NCBI GenBank assembly: GCA_903928225.1
Contig: CAIYPU010000098.1
Coordinates: forward strand, 1-45,066
From: an uncultured Chlorobiaceae bacterium
GTDB taxonomy: Bacteria > Bacteroidota > Chlorobiia > Chlorobiales > Chlorobiaceae
Direction of reading: 5' to 3'
Length of the DNA: 45,066 bases
Positions within the stretch are counted from its first letter, which is position 1; every line of letters begins with the position of its first letter. This document shows positions 1 through 8,278 of the stretch, piece by piece. Under the pieces are notes generated by a model. The model saw nothing but the letters and a program-made list of their open reading frames with translations. It did not search any database and was not told the DNA's origin. The position numbers and the translations under genes were made by a program.

Positions 1-63
1 CCGCTGCTGTTCCTGATCAGGATCAAAAAAGGGGAGCAGGCGGACATTTCATCGGCGCACTGA
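1..63 (+). CDS. C-terminal end of a probable membrane protein (partial)
   Basis: Frame 1 is open from the first base and stops with TGA at 61-63. The 20 residues begin PLLFLI and continue RIKKGEQADISSAH, that is, a hydrophobic end followed by a short charged tail. This is how many inner-membrane transporters finish, for example MFS drug-efflux proteins. Nothing more can be said because the rest of the gene lies outside the window. The tail ends 22 bases before the stop codon of the opposing msrB gene, so the two genes converge. The assignment to a transporter is inference. Confidence 0.4.
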   Translation, partial: PLLFLIRIKKGEQADISSAH

Positions 64-85
64 TCGATAGCCTTGCGCGGAGGGT

Positions 86-649
86 TCACCTCTGCGCTTC
101 AGACGGCTCGAAATCAAGGACGATGGAGTTCATGCAGTATCGTTTGCCAGACGGGGGCGGACCGTCTTCGAAGAGATGACCAAGGTGTGCACCGCACCTG
201 CCGCAGAGCACTTCGGTACGCACCATTCCGTAGGAAAGGTCTGTTCTGTATGAAAGGCTTGTATGACGCAAAGGCTGGAAAAAACTCGGCCAGCCGCATG
301 ATGCCGAAAATTTCGCATCCGACCGGAACAGCGCGTTTCCGCAGGCAGCACAGTAGTAAGCTCCCGTCATTTCTGAGTTCCAGTACTTTCCGCTAAACGG
401 CCGCTCGGTTTTGCCCTGGCGCGCAACATCGTAAACTTCTGCTGGAAGCACCTTCTTCCAGACCGAGTCGGGAAGGGCAAGCCGCGCCGTATCGGTCCTC
501 GAATAATAGGGATGGGGTGCATATACCGGTGCCTGAGATGCCGCTCCGGTCATGGAGAGGGCTGCCGGGATGACGGAAGACCTTGTGAGAACCCTGATCG
601 CTACAAGAGCGGCGATAAACAGGGCAACGAAAAAAAGCGCTTTCTTCAT
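86..649 (-). CDS. msrB: Peptide-methionine (R)-S-oxide reductase MsrB, membrane-anchored
   Basis: Repairs methionine-R-sulfoxide in oxidised proteins. The 187-residue product carries the MsrB domain at about residues 60-180. Two CxxC pairs (C100/C103 and C149/C152) would hold structural zinc. The motif CGWPSF contains a possible resolving cysteine (C118), and RYCMNS contains the catalytic cysteine (C172). The first ~20 residues are a single hydrophobic helix after MKK, so the enzyme is probably anchored in, or exported across, the inner membrane. That makes it longer than a cytosolic MsrB of about 140 residues. The gene is 134 bases downstream of the MFS gene on the same strand. No strong ribosome-binding site precedes the ATG. 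Confidence 0.93.
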   Translation of the reverse strand: MKKALFFVALFIAALVAIRVLTRSSVIPAALSMTGAASQAPVYAPHPYYSRTDTARLALPDSVWKKVLPAEVYDVARQGKTERPFSGKYWNSEMTGAYYCAACGNALFRSDAKFSASCGWPSFFQPLRHTSLSYRTDLSYGMVRTEVLCGRCGAHLGHLFEDGPPPSGKRYCMNSIVLDFEPSEAQR

Positions 650-681
650 GGTTCAGCGGTTTTTCTTTCAATGCTCTCTAT

Positions 682-706
682 CGGGAAGGAAAGTCTTTCT
701 ATCCCG
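682..706. other. Hairpin between the MFS gene and msrB
   Basis: CGGGA at 682-686 pairs with TCCCG at 702-706, and GAAAG pairs with CTTTC inside. It lies downstream of the minus-strand MFS gene and could end or slow its transcript. No T-run follows, so it is not a clear intrinsic terminator. Confidence 0.3.
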
Positions 707-783
707 GGAATGGACCTTGTGAGGCCGGGGGTACAACAAATATCGAAAATCCGGCGGTCACGTCAAAACAACCGAAGCCTGCT

Positions 784-2094
784 TCACGAATCCCGGTAGT
801 CGTTCCACCCCTGCTGGATCTCTTTTCTGTAAAAGTAGAGAAAAGCCGCGGCAAGCATAACTACGATGCTTCCCGTCCGGATAGCTAAAGCCGTTCCGAA
901 ATGCTCGGCAAGATAACCGACCTGCAGGTTGCCGATCGGCATGAACCCCATGAGCACCATGAGGTAAATGCTCATAACCCGTCCGCGGTAACGGTCCTCG
1001 ACCATCTTCTGGACCGTTGCGGTCATGGTTGCAAAGGCGGACAGCATGCCGATGCCTGCGATGAAAAGGAACCCGAGGGCAATACGCTCGTCGGCAGAAA
1101 AAGTGAAGGCGCAGAGGGCAATCGAAAAGAGCAGGATACCACCCACCACCATGAGGCTTGCCCGTACCTTGCCGGACAGGAGGGAGACCAGCACTGTCCC
1201 GCAGAGTGAGCCGATGCCGAAAGCCGAATAGAGGTAACCCATACCGTCGGAACCCATCCTGAACGTATCGCGTGCCACAACCGGGAGCATGGACATGAAG
1301 GACCAGCCGAATATCGATACCACCGAAACGAAAAGGACGATAGCCCTCAGGACGGGATGTTCCCAGGTATAGACGATCCCCTCCCTGATCGACTGAAGGG
1401 CGGGCAGATGCGCTTCAGGCCGCACTGGAGCGCGGGGAGTTCGGATGGCGAGCAGCGCCGCGATGACTGCGACATAGCTCAGACCGTTGACCATGAACGC
1501 CCCGCCTGCGCCGATCCATGAGATGGCAAGACCTGCAATGGCCGGCCCGATGACCCTCGAAGCGTTGAAAATGGCCGCGTTCAGCGCAACTGCCGAATGC
1601 AGCTGTGTTCGGTCTACCATCTCGCTGAGAAATGCCTGTGTAGCAGGCGTAGCCACCGCAGCCACACACCCGAGCAGGAACGCCAGCACCATGATGACCG
1701 GTATGGTGACCGTACCCGTAAGAGTGAAAGCACCCAGCACGAAGGCGAGCAGCATCGATGCTGCCTGGGTCCAGAGCAGGATGACTTTGCGATCGTAACG
1801 ATCTACGATAACACCGCCGAAAAGCGAAAGAAAGAGGGTCGGCAGCGACGAGGCGGCAGCTGCCGCTCCGGTCCAGAAAGCAGAATGGGTCATGTCGTAC
1901 ACCAGCCAGCCCTGGGCCACCATCTGCAGCCAGGTGCCGACCATCGAAACGATCTGGCCCACGAAATAAAGCCGGAAATTGCGGCTGATGAACGCGGGAA
2001 ATGCAGCAATGACTTTTTGTCCCGGCCCGGCAGGAAACTCTCCGGGTTTACCGTCACTGTCCGGGCTGGAAGGGTCTTCGGAAGAGGGGCTCAT
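784..2094 (-). CDS. MFS transporter, EntS/DUF894-like exporter
   Basis: A 436-residue major-facilitator protein with about twelve hydrophobic segments after a hydrophilic Ser/Pro-rich head of about 35 residues. The segment FRLYFVGQIVSMVGTWLQM and the loop GGVIVDRYDRKVILLW are typical of the MFS_3 subgroup that includes the enterobactin exporter EntS. VEDRYRGRVMSIYLMV near residue 370 is the matching C-half loop. Such proteins export small molecules using the proton gradient. The substrate cannot be told from sequence. No siderophore genes lie nearby, so a siderophore role is not supported by context. Confidence 0.85.
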   Translation of the reverse strand: MSPSSEDPSSPDSDGKPGEFPAGPGQKVIAAFPAFISRNFRLYFVGQIVSMVGTWLQMVAQGWLVYDMTHSAFWTGAAAAASSLPTLFLSLFGGVIVDRYDRKVILLWTQAASMLLAFVLGAFTLTGTVTIPVIMVLAFLLGCVAAVATPATQAFLSEMVDRTQLHSAVALNAAIFNASRVIGPAIAGLAISWIGAGGAFMVNGLSYVAVIAALLAIRTPRAPVRPEAHLPALQSIREGIVYTWEHPVLRAIVLFVSVVSIFGWSFMSMLPVVARDTFRMGSDGMGYLYSAFGIGSLCGTVLVSLLSGKVRASLMVVGGILLFSIALCAFTFSADERIALGFLFIAGIGMLSAFATMTATVQKMVEDRYRGRVMSIYLMVLMGFMPIGNLQVGYLAEHFGTALAIRTGSIVVMLAAAFLYFYRKEIQQGWNDYRDS

Positions 2095-2180
2095 CGTTTG
2101 AATTCAGGGACCTGTTGAATTGCTCTTTGAAAAGAATGTAGGAAAAGCTCTGTTAATATAAAGACGGCTGCGCCGGAAAG

Positions 2181-3356
2181 TTATTCCCTCAATGCGATTT
2201 CACCCGAATCCCTGAAACCGATCACTTCAAAACCGCTCCTTACCTGTTTCTCATTGCCTCCATACACAAGACAACGTTCTTTAACCCTTTCACCAATGAT
2301 GCCCGATGCTTTATTCAGCGTACGGAAAAGCTCGGAATTGACTGTAGCTGATGACTTGATTTCAGCAAGCCTGATACTGTTTCCCGTCTCCAGAAGCAGA
2401 TCGATTTCAAGGCCTGCGCTGTCACGATAATAATACAAGTTCGAATTCATACCTCCATTCATCCGAGCCTTGAGCATTTCAACGACAACAAGGTTTTCAA
2501 ACAATTGACCCCGCAGGGGATGCACCTCCAGGTGCTGCTCCTTTGTAATGCCCATCAACCAAGCCGCAAGTCCGACATCGTAAAAATAAAGCTTTGGAGA
2601 TTTTACAAGCCGCTTGCCGATATTTGCAAACCATGGAGGCAGAATGAAAACAATGAATGAGGCCTCCAGCAGGGAAAGCCATGATTTTGCCGTGTTATGC
2701 GACACACCCGTATCCGATGCCAGGCTCTGGAGATTGACCAGCTGACCTGTCCTTCCGGCTGCAAATCTGACAAACTTTTCGAATTCACGGATATTGCGCA
2801 ACTGAACCAGTTCACGAAGATCCCGCTCAACGTACGTAGCGAAATAATCCCCCAGCATTACTGCAGGATCGAGGTTATCCGCATGAATTCTGGGATATCC
2901 GCCTGCATGGATGAGACGATCGGTACCGGGTGAAATACCGGCACCCTTCAACTCGGCAATAGACAATGGTAACAGATTGAGCAAGGCTGTCCTGCCAGCC
3001 AGCGACTGACTGATCCGGTATCGAAGTTCAAACTGATGACTGCCGGTAAGGATGAATTCCCCCGGAGACTTTTTTTCATCAACCCTGACCTGAATCCATG
3101 AGAGCAATTCGGGAACACGTTGTATCTCGTCAATAACAGCACCATCCGGAAACTGGGCCAGATAACCGGACGGATCGGTCATAGCGAAATCCCTTGTATC
3201 CGGTCGTTCGAGATTGCTGTATGGCTTTTCAGGAAACGCCGATCTGCACAGGGTTGTCTTTCCGGACTGTCTTGGTCCGGTAAGCGTCACAACCGGATAG
3301 TCGGCGGATCGGGCAATCAGCGTCGTTTCAAGATGACGGGATATCATGCTTTTCAT
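2181..3356 (-). CDS. AAA_14/DUF4143 family ATPase
   Basis: Member of the widespread AAA_14-DUF4143 family whose function is not settled. Counted from the ATG at 3356 it has 391 residues. Walker A GPRQSGKT is at residues 27-34 and Walker B AVIDEIQRV near residue 88. The segment GEFILTGSHQFEL is the usual sensor region. The C-terminal half is the DUF4143 domain, with LYFYDVGLAAWL, a central GQLFENLVVVEML and a closing YYYRDSAGLEIDLLLE, which resembles a PD-(D/E)xK nuclease-like core. A start at 3347 is equally possible; the open frame extends to 3422 but that extension lacks family similarity. A second protein of this family lies at 24349-25821. Confidence 0.85.
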   Translation of the reverse strand: MKSMISRHLETTLIARSADYPVVTLTGPRQSGKTTLCRSAFPEKPYSNLERPDTRDFAMTDPSGYLAQFPDGAVIDEIQRVPELLSWIQVRVDEKKSPGEFILTGSHQFELRYRISQSLAGRTALLNLLPLSIAELKGAGISPGTDRLIHAGGYPRIHADNLDPAVMLGDYFATYVERDLRELVQLRNIREFEKFVRFAAGRTGQLVNLQSLASDTGVSHNTAKSWLSLLEASFIVFILPPWFANIGKRLVKSPKLYFYDVGLAAWLMGITKEQHLEVHPLRGQLFENLVVVEMLKARMNGGMNSNLYYYRDSAGLEIDLLLETGNSIRLAEIKSSATVNSELFRTLNKASGIIGERVKERCLVYGGNEKQVRSGFEVIGFRDSGEIALRE

Positions 3357-3487
3357 GCATTTTTGCAGTTCTACTATAATATTGCACAATTTTTTGGAAA
3401 AACAATGAATTTGCGCGTTCACCGTACATCTTACGGTTATTCAGAGTCGCTCCTGTCTCGTTATATTTCAGACAGGGTTTTTCTTTA

Positions 3488-3632
3488 TATGGGCACCTCT
3501 ATTTAATGTCGTGAGAAGCACGAGTGCAAGGCGGACGGAGTCCCGACGAGTCGGTATGAGAACTTCGATCCCGATTCATCGGGACCAACCCGAGCAACAG
3601 GGGTTCGGAACAAATACATAGAGGTGCCCATA
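3488..3632. repeat. MITE-like repeat, copy A
   Basis: A 145-bp element with perfect 15-bp inverted ends: TATGGGCACCTCTAT at 3488-3502 and ATAGAGGTGCCCATA at 3618-3632. It carries two internal blocks also found in copy B at 38153-38296, at nearly the same offsets: gaagcacgagtgcaaggcg (3515-3533) and aacaggggttcggaacaaat (3596-3615). No coding potential is seen. It fills most of the intergenic space between the ATPase and DUF456 genes (3357-3654). The form suggests a non-autonomous miniature transposable element. Confidence 0.75.
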
Positions 3633-3654
3633 AAACAGTAATGACCGTTCTTCA

Positions 3655-4143
3655 ATGGACACCGCAATCCTGCTCTGGGCTCTCGCAGCCATTCTTGTCC
3701 TTGCCGGTTTCGCCGGGCTGGTGATGCCCGCCCTGCCCGGCATCATCTTCATTTTCGCCGGTCTCGCCGTTGCAGCCTGGGCTGATGGATTCGCCTTCGT
3801 CGGATGGAAAATGCTCAGCGTGCTCGGCATACTTGCGCTTTTAACCGTAGCGGTGGACATCGTTTCAGGCGCGCTCGGAGCGAAAAAATTCGGCGCGGGA
3901 AAACAGGCGGTCATCGGAGCTGCAATCGGAGGGTTCACAGGAATCTTTTTCGGTTTCCCGGGCATCATTCTCGGACCGTTCATCGGCGCACTCATCGGGG
4001 AACTGCTTGCGCGCCGCAACCTGAACGACGCCGGTTACGCTGCCGTCGGGACCTGGCTGGGTATTGCGGTCGGGGCAGCGCTCAAAATCGCCATAGCATT
4101 CATCATGGTCGGCACCTTCATCCTCGTCCGCTTCCTCAGGTAA
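3655..4143 (+). CDS. DUF456 family membrane protein
   Basis: A 162-residue, very hydrophobic protein. The N-terminal helix pair contains LAGFAGLVMPALPGI, the hallmark of DUF456. It continues with VDIVSGALGAKKFGAGKQAVIGA and a glycine-rich helix pair, GFPGIILGPFIGALIGELLA, then a final helix ending in RFLR. Five to six membrane segments are likely. The molecular role of the family is unknown. The start ATG is only 23 bases after the end of the MITE-like repeat, so the native upstream region may have been displaced. The next gene begins 31 bases downstream on the same strand, suggesting a two-gene operon. Confidence 0.85.
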   Translation: MDTAILLWALAAILVLAGFAGLVMPALPGIIFIFAGLAVAAWADGFAFVGWKMLSVLGILALLTVAVDIVSGALGAKKFGAGKQAVIGAAIGGFTGIFFGFPGIILGPFIGALIGELLARRNLNDAGYAAVGTWLGIAVGAALKIAIAFIMVGTFILVRFLR

Positions 4144-4174
4144 ACAGAAGAATATCACCGCTCCATCATCCGGC

Positions 4175-5374
4175 ATGGCAAATACAGACACATCACTCCC
4201 TGAAAACATAACCGTGGCGGAAGCCGCAGGCCGGGCACTTGCTGATGCCGGGGCCTGCACGGTGAATTGCGTCCCGGCGGCAGGTGCCACGGCCGTTTTC
4301 GAAGCCTGGCAGGCATGCACCGGCCGAAGCGCCCTCTGGCACTACCACGAGGAAGTCGCGCTGGGCATGGCCATGGGGACATCGCTCGCCGGCCGGCGAA
4401 GCGCAGTCGCCGTCAAGGCCCACGGGTTCGCCAAAGCCGCCAACGCAGCCATCGATGCATTGCCCTTCGGTGCGGAGGGAGGACTGGTCGTCATCGTCAC
4501 GTCCGACAGGGAAGGATCAAGCTCCGATTCGATTTTCGATGCTGACGCATTTGTAGCCGGCACGCAGCTGCCCGGCCTCAGACTCGGCGCTGGAGACGTT
4601 TACAGCGGCATTGTCGAGACCTTCGCCCGTTCGGAATCCTCGGGACTGCCGATGGTGCTCATCGTTGAAGACCGTGATCTCGAACAGCTCGTTCCGTCAC
4701 CGCCTCCGGCTCCGGCATTACCCCGTTCATCCGTCCTGCCGCAGAGGGACGCGCTCCGCCACACCCTCTTTCCCGGCAACAGCTATCCGCACGAGGTCGC
4801 CCTGGCAAAGCTTGCCGGCCGCGACTGGAAGAGCATCCCAAGGCCCGAATTGCCCCTCCTTCCCGATGGCCTCCCGGAAAAATTCCGTTCCACCATCCTC
4901 TCCTGCGCGCCGGTGTTCGATATCCTGAAAGGGATGCGCGATGAGATCGATTTCATCATGGGGGACACCGGGATCAGCTCCCTGTCAGTCTGCCCGCCCT
5001 GGGAAATTGTCGATGCCACGACCTACTACGGGGGAAGCATCCCCATGGCCGCGGGAGCGCTGCAGGCGGGCGAACGCAAAGCGTGGGCCGTCACCGGGGA
5101 CTGGTCGTTCGCCGCCGCGGGGCATCTCGGCCTGCATGAAGCGTTCCGCCGCGAACTGCCGGTCAAGGTGCTCATTTTCCACAACGGCAAGGCGGTTGCG
5201 ACCGGAGGGCAAGTCCTGGACGAGGATCTGTTCGAACGGCTGCTGAAAGGTTATGCCGCTCATGTCAGCCGCGCGGACGTGACGGATGGAGAGGCTCTTC
5301 GCAGCACCCTCTGTCGGGCGCAGCGCTCTGAACGCATGGAGATCGTCGTGGTCGATTTCACCTTAACGACGTGA
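4175..5374 (+). CDS. Thiamine-diphosphate enzyme, IorA-like, without ferredoxin domain
   Basis: A 399-residue protein with a pyrimidine-binding domain followed by a pyrophosphate-binding domain. In the first half, HYHEEVALGMAMG supplies the glutamate that activates the cofactor, and GAEGGLVVIVTSDREGSSSD resembles indolepyruvate:ferredoxin oxidoreductase alpha (IorA). In the second half, GDTGISSL (D264) and AVTGDWSFAAAGH (D309) match the metal and diphosphate loop, followed by FHNGKAVATGGQ. Full IorA is much longer and ends in two 4Fe-4S clusters; these are absent, and no IorB gene is adjacent. The architecture also fits phosphonopyruvate/sulfopyruvate decarboxylases, so the substrate is open. 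It is probably co-transcribed with the DUF456 gene. Confidence 0.75.
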   Translation: MANTDTSLPENITVAEAAGRALADAGACTVNCVPAAGATAVFEAWQACTGRSALWHYHEEVALGMAMGTSLAGRRSAVAVKAHGFAKAANAAIDALPFGAEGGLVVIVTSDREGSSSDSIFDADAFVAGTQLPGLRLGAGDVYSGIVETFARSESSGLPMVLIVEDRDLEQLVPSPPPAPALPRSSVLPQRDALRHTLFPGNSYPHEVALAKLAGRDWKSIPRPELPLLPDGLPEKFRSTILSCAPVFDILKGMRDEIDFIMGDTGISSLSVCPPWEIVDATTYYGGSIPMAAGALQAGERKAWAVTGDWSFAAAGHLGLHEAFRRELPVKVLIFHNGKAVATGGQVLDEDLFERLLKGYAAHVSRADVTDGEALRSTLCRAQRSERMEIVVVDFTLTT

Positions 5375-5398
5375 ACTGGGAGGGTTGGAGGCCCGAGG

Positions 5399-6142
5399 CT
5401 ACGCGCCGAAGCGCCAGGCCTGGTGCCAGGTTTGCTTTTCAAGATTCTGCGAATCGCGGAAACCCGCCTGAGCGGCCATCGATTTCAGCAAAGAGGGAGG
5501 TTCTGGAAAATCGCAACTCCGGATATGCTCCTGGATGCTGTTGCGCTCGTTCATGCTGAGCATCACCCAATCCGTATCCATCCTTTCGATGTACCGGTCG
5601 AAATAGTCCGTCAGCGTTTCGCCCTCTTCGCGCATGATATCGGCAAGGATCAGCATCCCGTTCCGGCGCAGGACACGGCGGCACTCATGGAAAAACTCCT
5701 GCTTTTCCTCCTGGGGCAGGTGGTGCATCGCATAACTGGAATAGACGACATCGAAATGCTCTCCGGGCGACTCGCGCAAGACGGAGAGCATGTCCCGACA
5801 GAGCAGCCGGGCACGCTTTCCGAGCGGTTCGAGATGGTGCCGGGCTTCATCGAGCGCATGGGAAGAAAGATCGCAACCGTAGTACGTGCCGATCTTGCCG
5901 GCATCGAACATTTCGCCGATCTGGCTTGCGTCACCGCAGCCGAGGTCCAGAACGTCCACCGCTCCCGGCACGGTATCGAGGATCTTCCTCTGTGCAGCGG
6001 AAATTTCGCGGTGGAACATGTAGTTCTCCCGGATGACTTTCCGGTAGGTGCCCCATGCCCTGCGGAAAACCTCGATCGGATCGGCAGCCGTATCGATCGT
6101 CGCCCCTGCGTTTGTATTCGTGCCCGGTTCCCAGGTATGCAT
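5399..6142 (-). CDS. Class I SAM-dependent methyltransferase
   Basis: Rossmann-fold methyltransferase of 247 residues from the ATG at 6142. Motif I VLDLGCGDA is at about residues 64-72. The acidic end of strand 2 is GCDLSSHALDEAR. Motif IV FDVVYSSYAMHHLPQEEK is followed by RRVLRRNGMLILADI, the usual post-motif strand. The open frame extends to an ATG at 6211, but those extra residues do not look conserved, so the shorter start is preferred. Neither start has a good ribosome-binding site. It converges with the thiamine-diphosphate enzyme (24-base gap). The methyl acceptor cannot be deduced. Confidence 0.8.
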   Translation of the reverse strand: MHTWEPGTNTNAGATIDTAADPIEVFRRAWGTYRKVIRENYMFHREISAAQRKILDTVPGAVDVLDLGCGDASQIGEMFDAGKIGTYYGCDLSSHALDEARHHLEPLGKRARLLCRDMLSVLRESPGEHFDVVYSSYAMHHLPQEEKQEFFHECRRVLRRNGMLILADIMREEGETLTDYFDRYIERMDTDWVMLSMNERNSIQEHIRSCDFPEPPSLLKSMAAQAGFRDSQNLEKQTWHQAWRFGA

Positions 6143-6211
6143 GATGGATGCTATCCGTAAGTGAAATCTTTGCCGGTATGGCGGAACGTTCATCGAGCCG
6201 ACAGCGGCCAT

Positions 6212-6549
6212 GAAACGATGAACCGACCCTTTGTTGAACCAAGAAAATAGTCATTACGAAAGAGATTGCAATCCCCGCGAAGCGCCTGCAGGCCTGCATA
6301 GAGAGGGACAGCACTTTCATTTTTTCCGAAAAGCCTACCGCTGAAATTCCTTTTTCCGGCAGGATCATGAACCTCCCGAAATAATCCCGGCCAGCAGCTT
6401 TTTCAGCTTAAAAAAACGGATTTTGACTTAAACCCTGCAAATAAGGCCAGTGTACCGTACTTATTTTGCTTTTTTGACCATATATGCGCTAAACCGGCAG
6501 AATTCACGGGAAGTGAGATGCTGATTCACCATCTTCACCGAACCGGCAT
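6212..6549. other. Intergenic region upstream of hipBA
   Basis: No open reading frame with coding character is visible here. The stretch becomes AT-rich toward hipB, and a -35-like TTGACT lies at about 6423 without a convincing partner -10. I see no further structure apart from the operators that begin at 6550. Confidence 0.5.
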
Positions 6550-6622
6550 TATACCCTATAAGGGATATTTCGAAATTATACCTTGCAGGGGATATTATTA
6601 ATATTTACCTTATAGGGTATAT
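6550..6622 (+). promoter_or_regulatory. Three phased HipB-type operators
   Basis: Three 19-bp imperfect palindromes: TATACCCTATAAGGGATAT (6550-6568), TATACCTTGCAGGGGATAT (6577-6595) and TTTACCTTATAGGGTATAT (6604-6622). Their starts are exactly 27 bp apart. They lie 42-114 bp before the hipB ATG, and the third overlaps a TATATT that could be the -10 box. The half-sites (ATACC/GG-ATAT) resemble the TATCC-N8-GGATA operators of E. coli HipB. Binding of the HipB-HipA complex here would give autoregulation; this is inferred by analogy. Confidence 0.8.
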
Positions 6623-6663
6623 TTCAGCACGAAACGCATAAGCAACAGACCGGCACGATATCG

Positions 6664-6909
6664 ATGAACGAACAATCTATCCGAACTCCGATGCAGCTTG
6701 CCATGGTGCTCAACGGATTCAGAAAAAAGCGGAAACTTACCCAGAAACAGGCCGCCGAAAAGGTCGGACTGCTTCCAAAAAGCATCTCGGCAATGGAAAA
6801 CCATCCGGAAAAAAGCAGTCTGGAAAGTCTCTTCAAACTCCTTTCAGCGCTCGGGCTCGAACTGGTCATTAAACCAAAGCGGACAGGACAAAGCGACGGA
6901 GAGTGGTGA
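6664..6909 (+). CDS. hipB: HipB-like antitoxin, Xre-family regulator
   Basis: An 81-residue helix-turn-helix protein. The DNA-binding part is KKRKLTQKQAAEKVGLLPKS followed by ISAMENHPEKSSLESLFKLL, a classical Xre fold, with a short basic C-terminal tail. E. coli HipB has 88 residues. It would neutralise HipA and repress its own operon through the three operators just upstream. Its TGA stop overlaps the hipA start (TGATG), so the two genes are translationally coupled. No clear Shine-Dalgarno sequence precedes the ATG. Confidence 0.93.
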   Translation: MNEQSIRTPMQLAMVLNGFRKKRKLTQKQAAEKVGLLPKSISAMENHPEKSSLESLFKLLSALGLELVIKPKRTGQSDGEW

Positions 6910-8234
6910 TGGGCAGAAAGCTCAAATCCCGGATACTGAAGTTGCTGATGAATGGCGACCCTGTCGGTGAATGGAAACTTGCCTCGACCGGTTCACATGA
7001 GTTCGCCTATGACGCTTCATGGCTCTCATCTCCCCTGTGCCGACCACTATCGCTGTCGATGCCATTGAGGGAGCAAAGGTACAGCGGAGATATCGTCCAT
7101 TCATTTTTTGACAATCTGCTTCCCGACAATGAAGTCATCAGGAGAAGAATACGGGACCGTTTTTCCGCCGGATCAACCGATGCATTCCAGCTTCTTGCGG
7201 AAATCGGCCGGGATTGCGTTGGAGCAGTTCAGTTGGTGCCTGAAGGCGAAAACACGCCGGATGTCCGGAAAATCACAGCCGATCCGGTCAACGATCAGGA
7301 GATTGAAAGATTTATTGCCCGCTCCCTGTCACCGGTGGGTTTCGGCAACGCTCCGGACAGGTCCGGGGAATTTCGTATTTCACTTGCTGGAGCACAGGAA
7401 AAAACAGCATTGCTCTGGCATGAAGGACAGTGGAAAATACCCCGGGGTGCTACTCCAACCACGCATATCTTCAAGCTTCCTCTCGGCCGTATGGGCCATT
7501 TCAATATCGATATGACTGAATCGGCCGAAAATGAATGGTTGTGCAGCAGACTGCTGAATGCTTACGGCCTACCGATAGCAGCCTGCCGTATGGCGAAGTT
7601 CGGCGAAAGGAGAACATTGATCGTCGAGCGGTTCGATCGGAAAATGGCAGACGATCGATCGTGGATTATCCGATTACCGCAGGAAGATATGTGCCAGGCA
7701 ACCGGAACTCCCCCCGGTCTGAAGTATGAAAGCGAAGGCGGACCGGGAATCCGGACGGTTATGGACCTGCTGTTGGGCTCTTCAATTGCGGAAGAGGACC
7801 GCAGTGCATTTTTTCGTGCCCAGATAGCCTTCAAGCTGCTTTGCGCGATCGACGGACACGCGAAAAACTTCAGCCTGTTTATCGAGCGGGGAGGCTCCTA
7901 TCATCTCACACCGCTTTACGACGTGCTGTCGGCATATCCGGTCATGGGCAGTGGCCCGGACAGGCTCGACCCCCAAAAAGTCAGAATGGCGATGGCGGTG
8001 TGGGGCAAAAGCAGGCATTACGTCTGGAAAAATATCCAGCGGAAACATTTCATGACGACAGGTGCAAGATGCGGCCTGAATTCCCGCACCTGCTCGGATA
8101 TCATCGATGATCTGCTGGAAAGGACTCCCGCCGTCATCGACCGGGTCAGCGGCGAATTGCCCGCCGGATTTCCGCCGCAGGTCGCCGAAGCGATATTCGA
8201 AGGAGTGAAACAATGCGCGGATGAGCTTGGGTGA
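6909..8234 (+). CDS. hipA: HipA serine/threonine kinase toxin
   Basis: A 441-residue toxin kinase, close in length to E. coli HipA (440), which phosphorylates glutamyl-tRNA synthetase and causes dormancy. RISLAGAQEKTALL holds the autophosphorylation serine (S158, equivalent to S150). THIFKLP gives the ATP-binding lysine. AIDGHAKNFS contains the catalytic base (D315, equivalent to D309), and LTPLYDVLSAYP the metal ligand (D338, equivalent to D332). All key residues are present, so the kinase should be active. The ATG at 6909 is preferred over the GTG at 6903 because it overlaps the hipB stop. Its last ~200 bases are duplicated at 9315-9515. Confidence 0.95.
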   Translation: MGRKLKSRILKLLMNGDPVGEWKLASTGSHEFAYDASWLSSPLCRPLSLSMPLREQRYSGDIVHSFFDNLLPDNEVIRRRIRDRFSAGSTDAFQLLAEIGRDCVGAVQLVPEGENTPDVRKITADPVNDQEIERFIARSLSPVGFGNAPDRSGEFRISLAGAQEKTALLWHEGQWKIPRGATPTTHIFKLPLGRMGHFNIDMTESAENEWLCSRLLNAYGLPIAACRMAKFGERRTLIVERFDRKMADDRSWIIRLPQEDMCQATGTPPGLKYESEGGPGIRTVMDLLLGSSIAEEDRSAFFRAQIAFKLLCAIDGHAKNFSLFIERGGSYHLTPLYDVLSAYPVMGSGPDRLDPQKVRMAMAVWGKSRHYVWKNIQRKHFMTTGARCGLNSRTCSDIIDDLLERTPAVIDRVSGELPAGFPPQVAEAIFEGVKQCADELG

Positions 8235-8278
8235 GGGTTTCTCCTGAGCGAAAATACTGGTTTCATAAGACTTTTACA
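8077..8278 (+). repeat. Direct repeat, left copy (hipA 3' end)
   Basis: The last ~155 bases of hipA plus 44 bases downstream recur at 9315-9515 in the same orientation. Similarity starts at tgaattcccg and ends with cataagacttttaca. Outside these limits the two regions diverge. The repeat unit is about 1238 bp and encloses the DUF4160 and DUF2442 genes. Confidence 0.9.
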
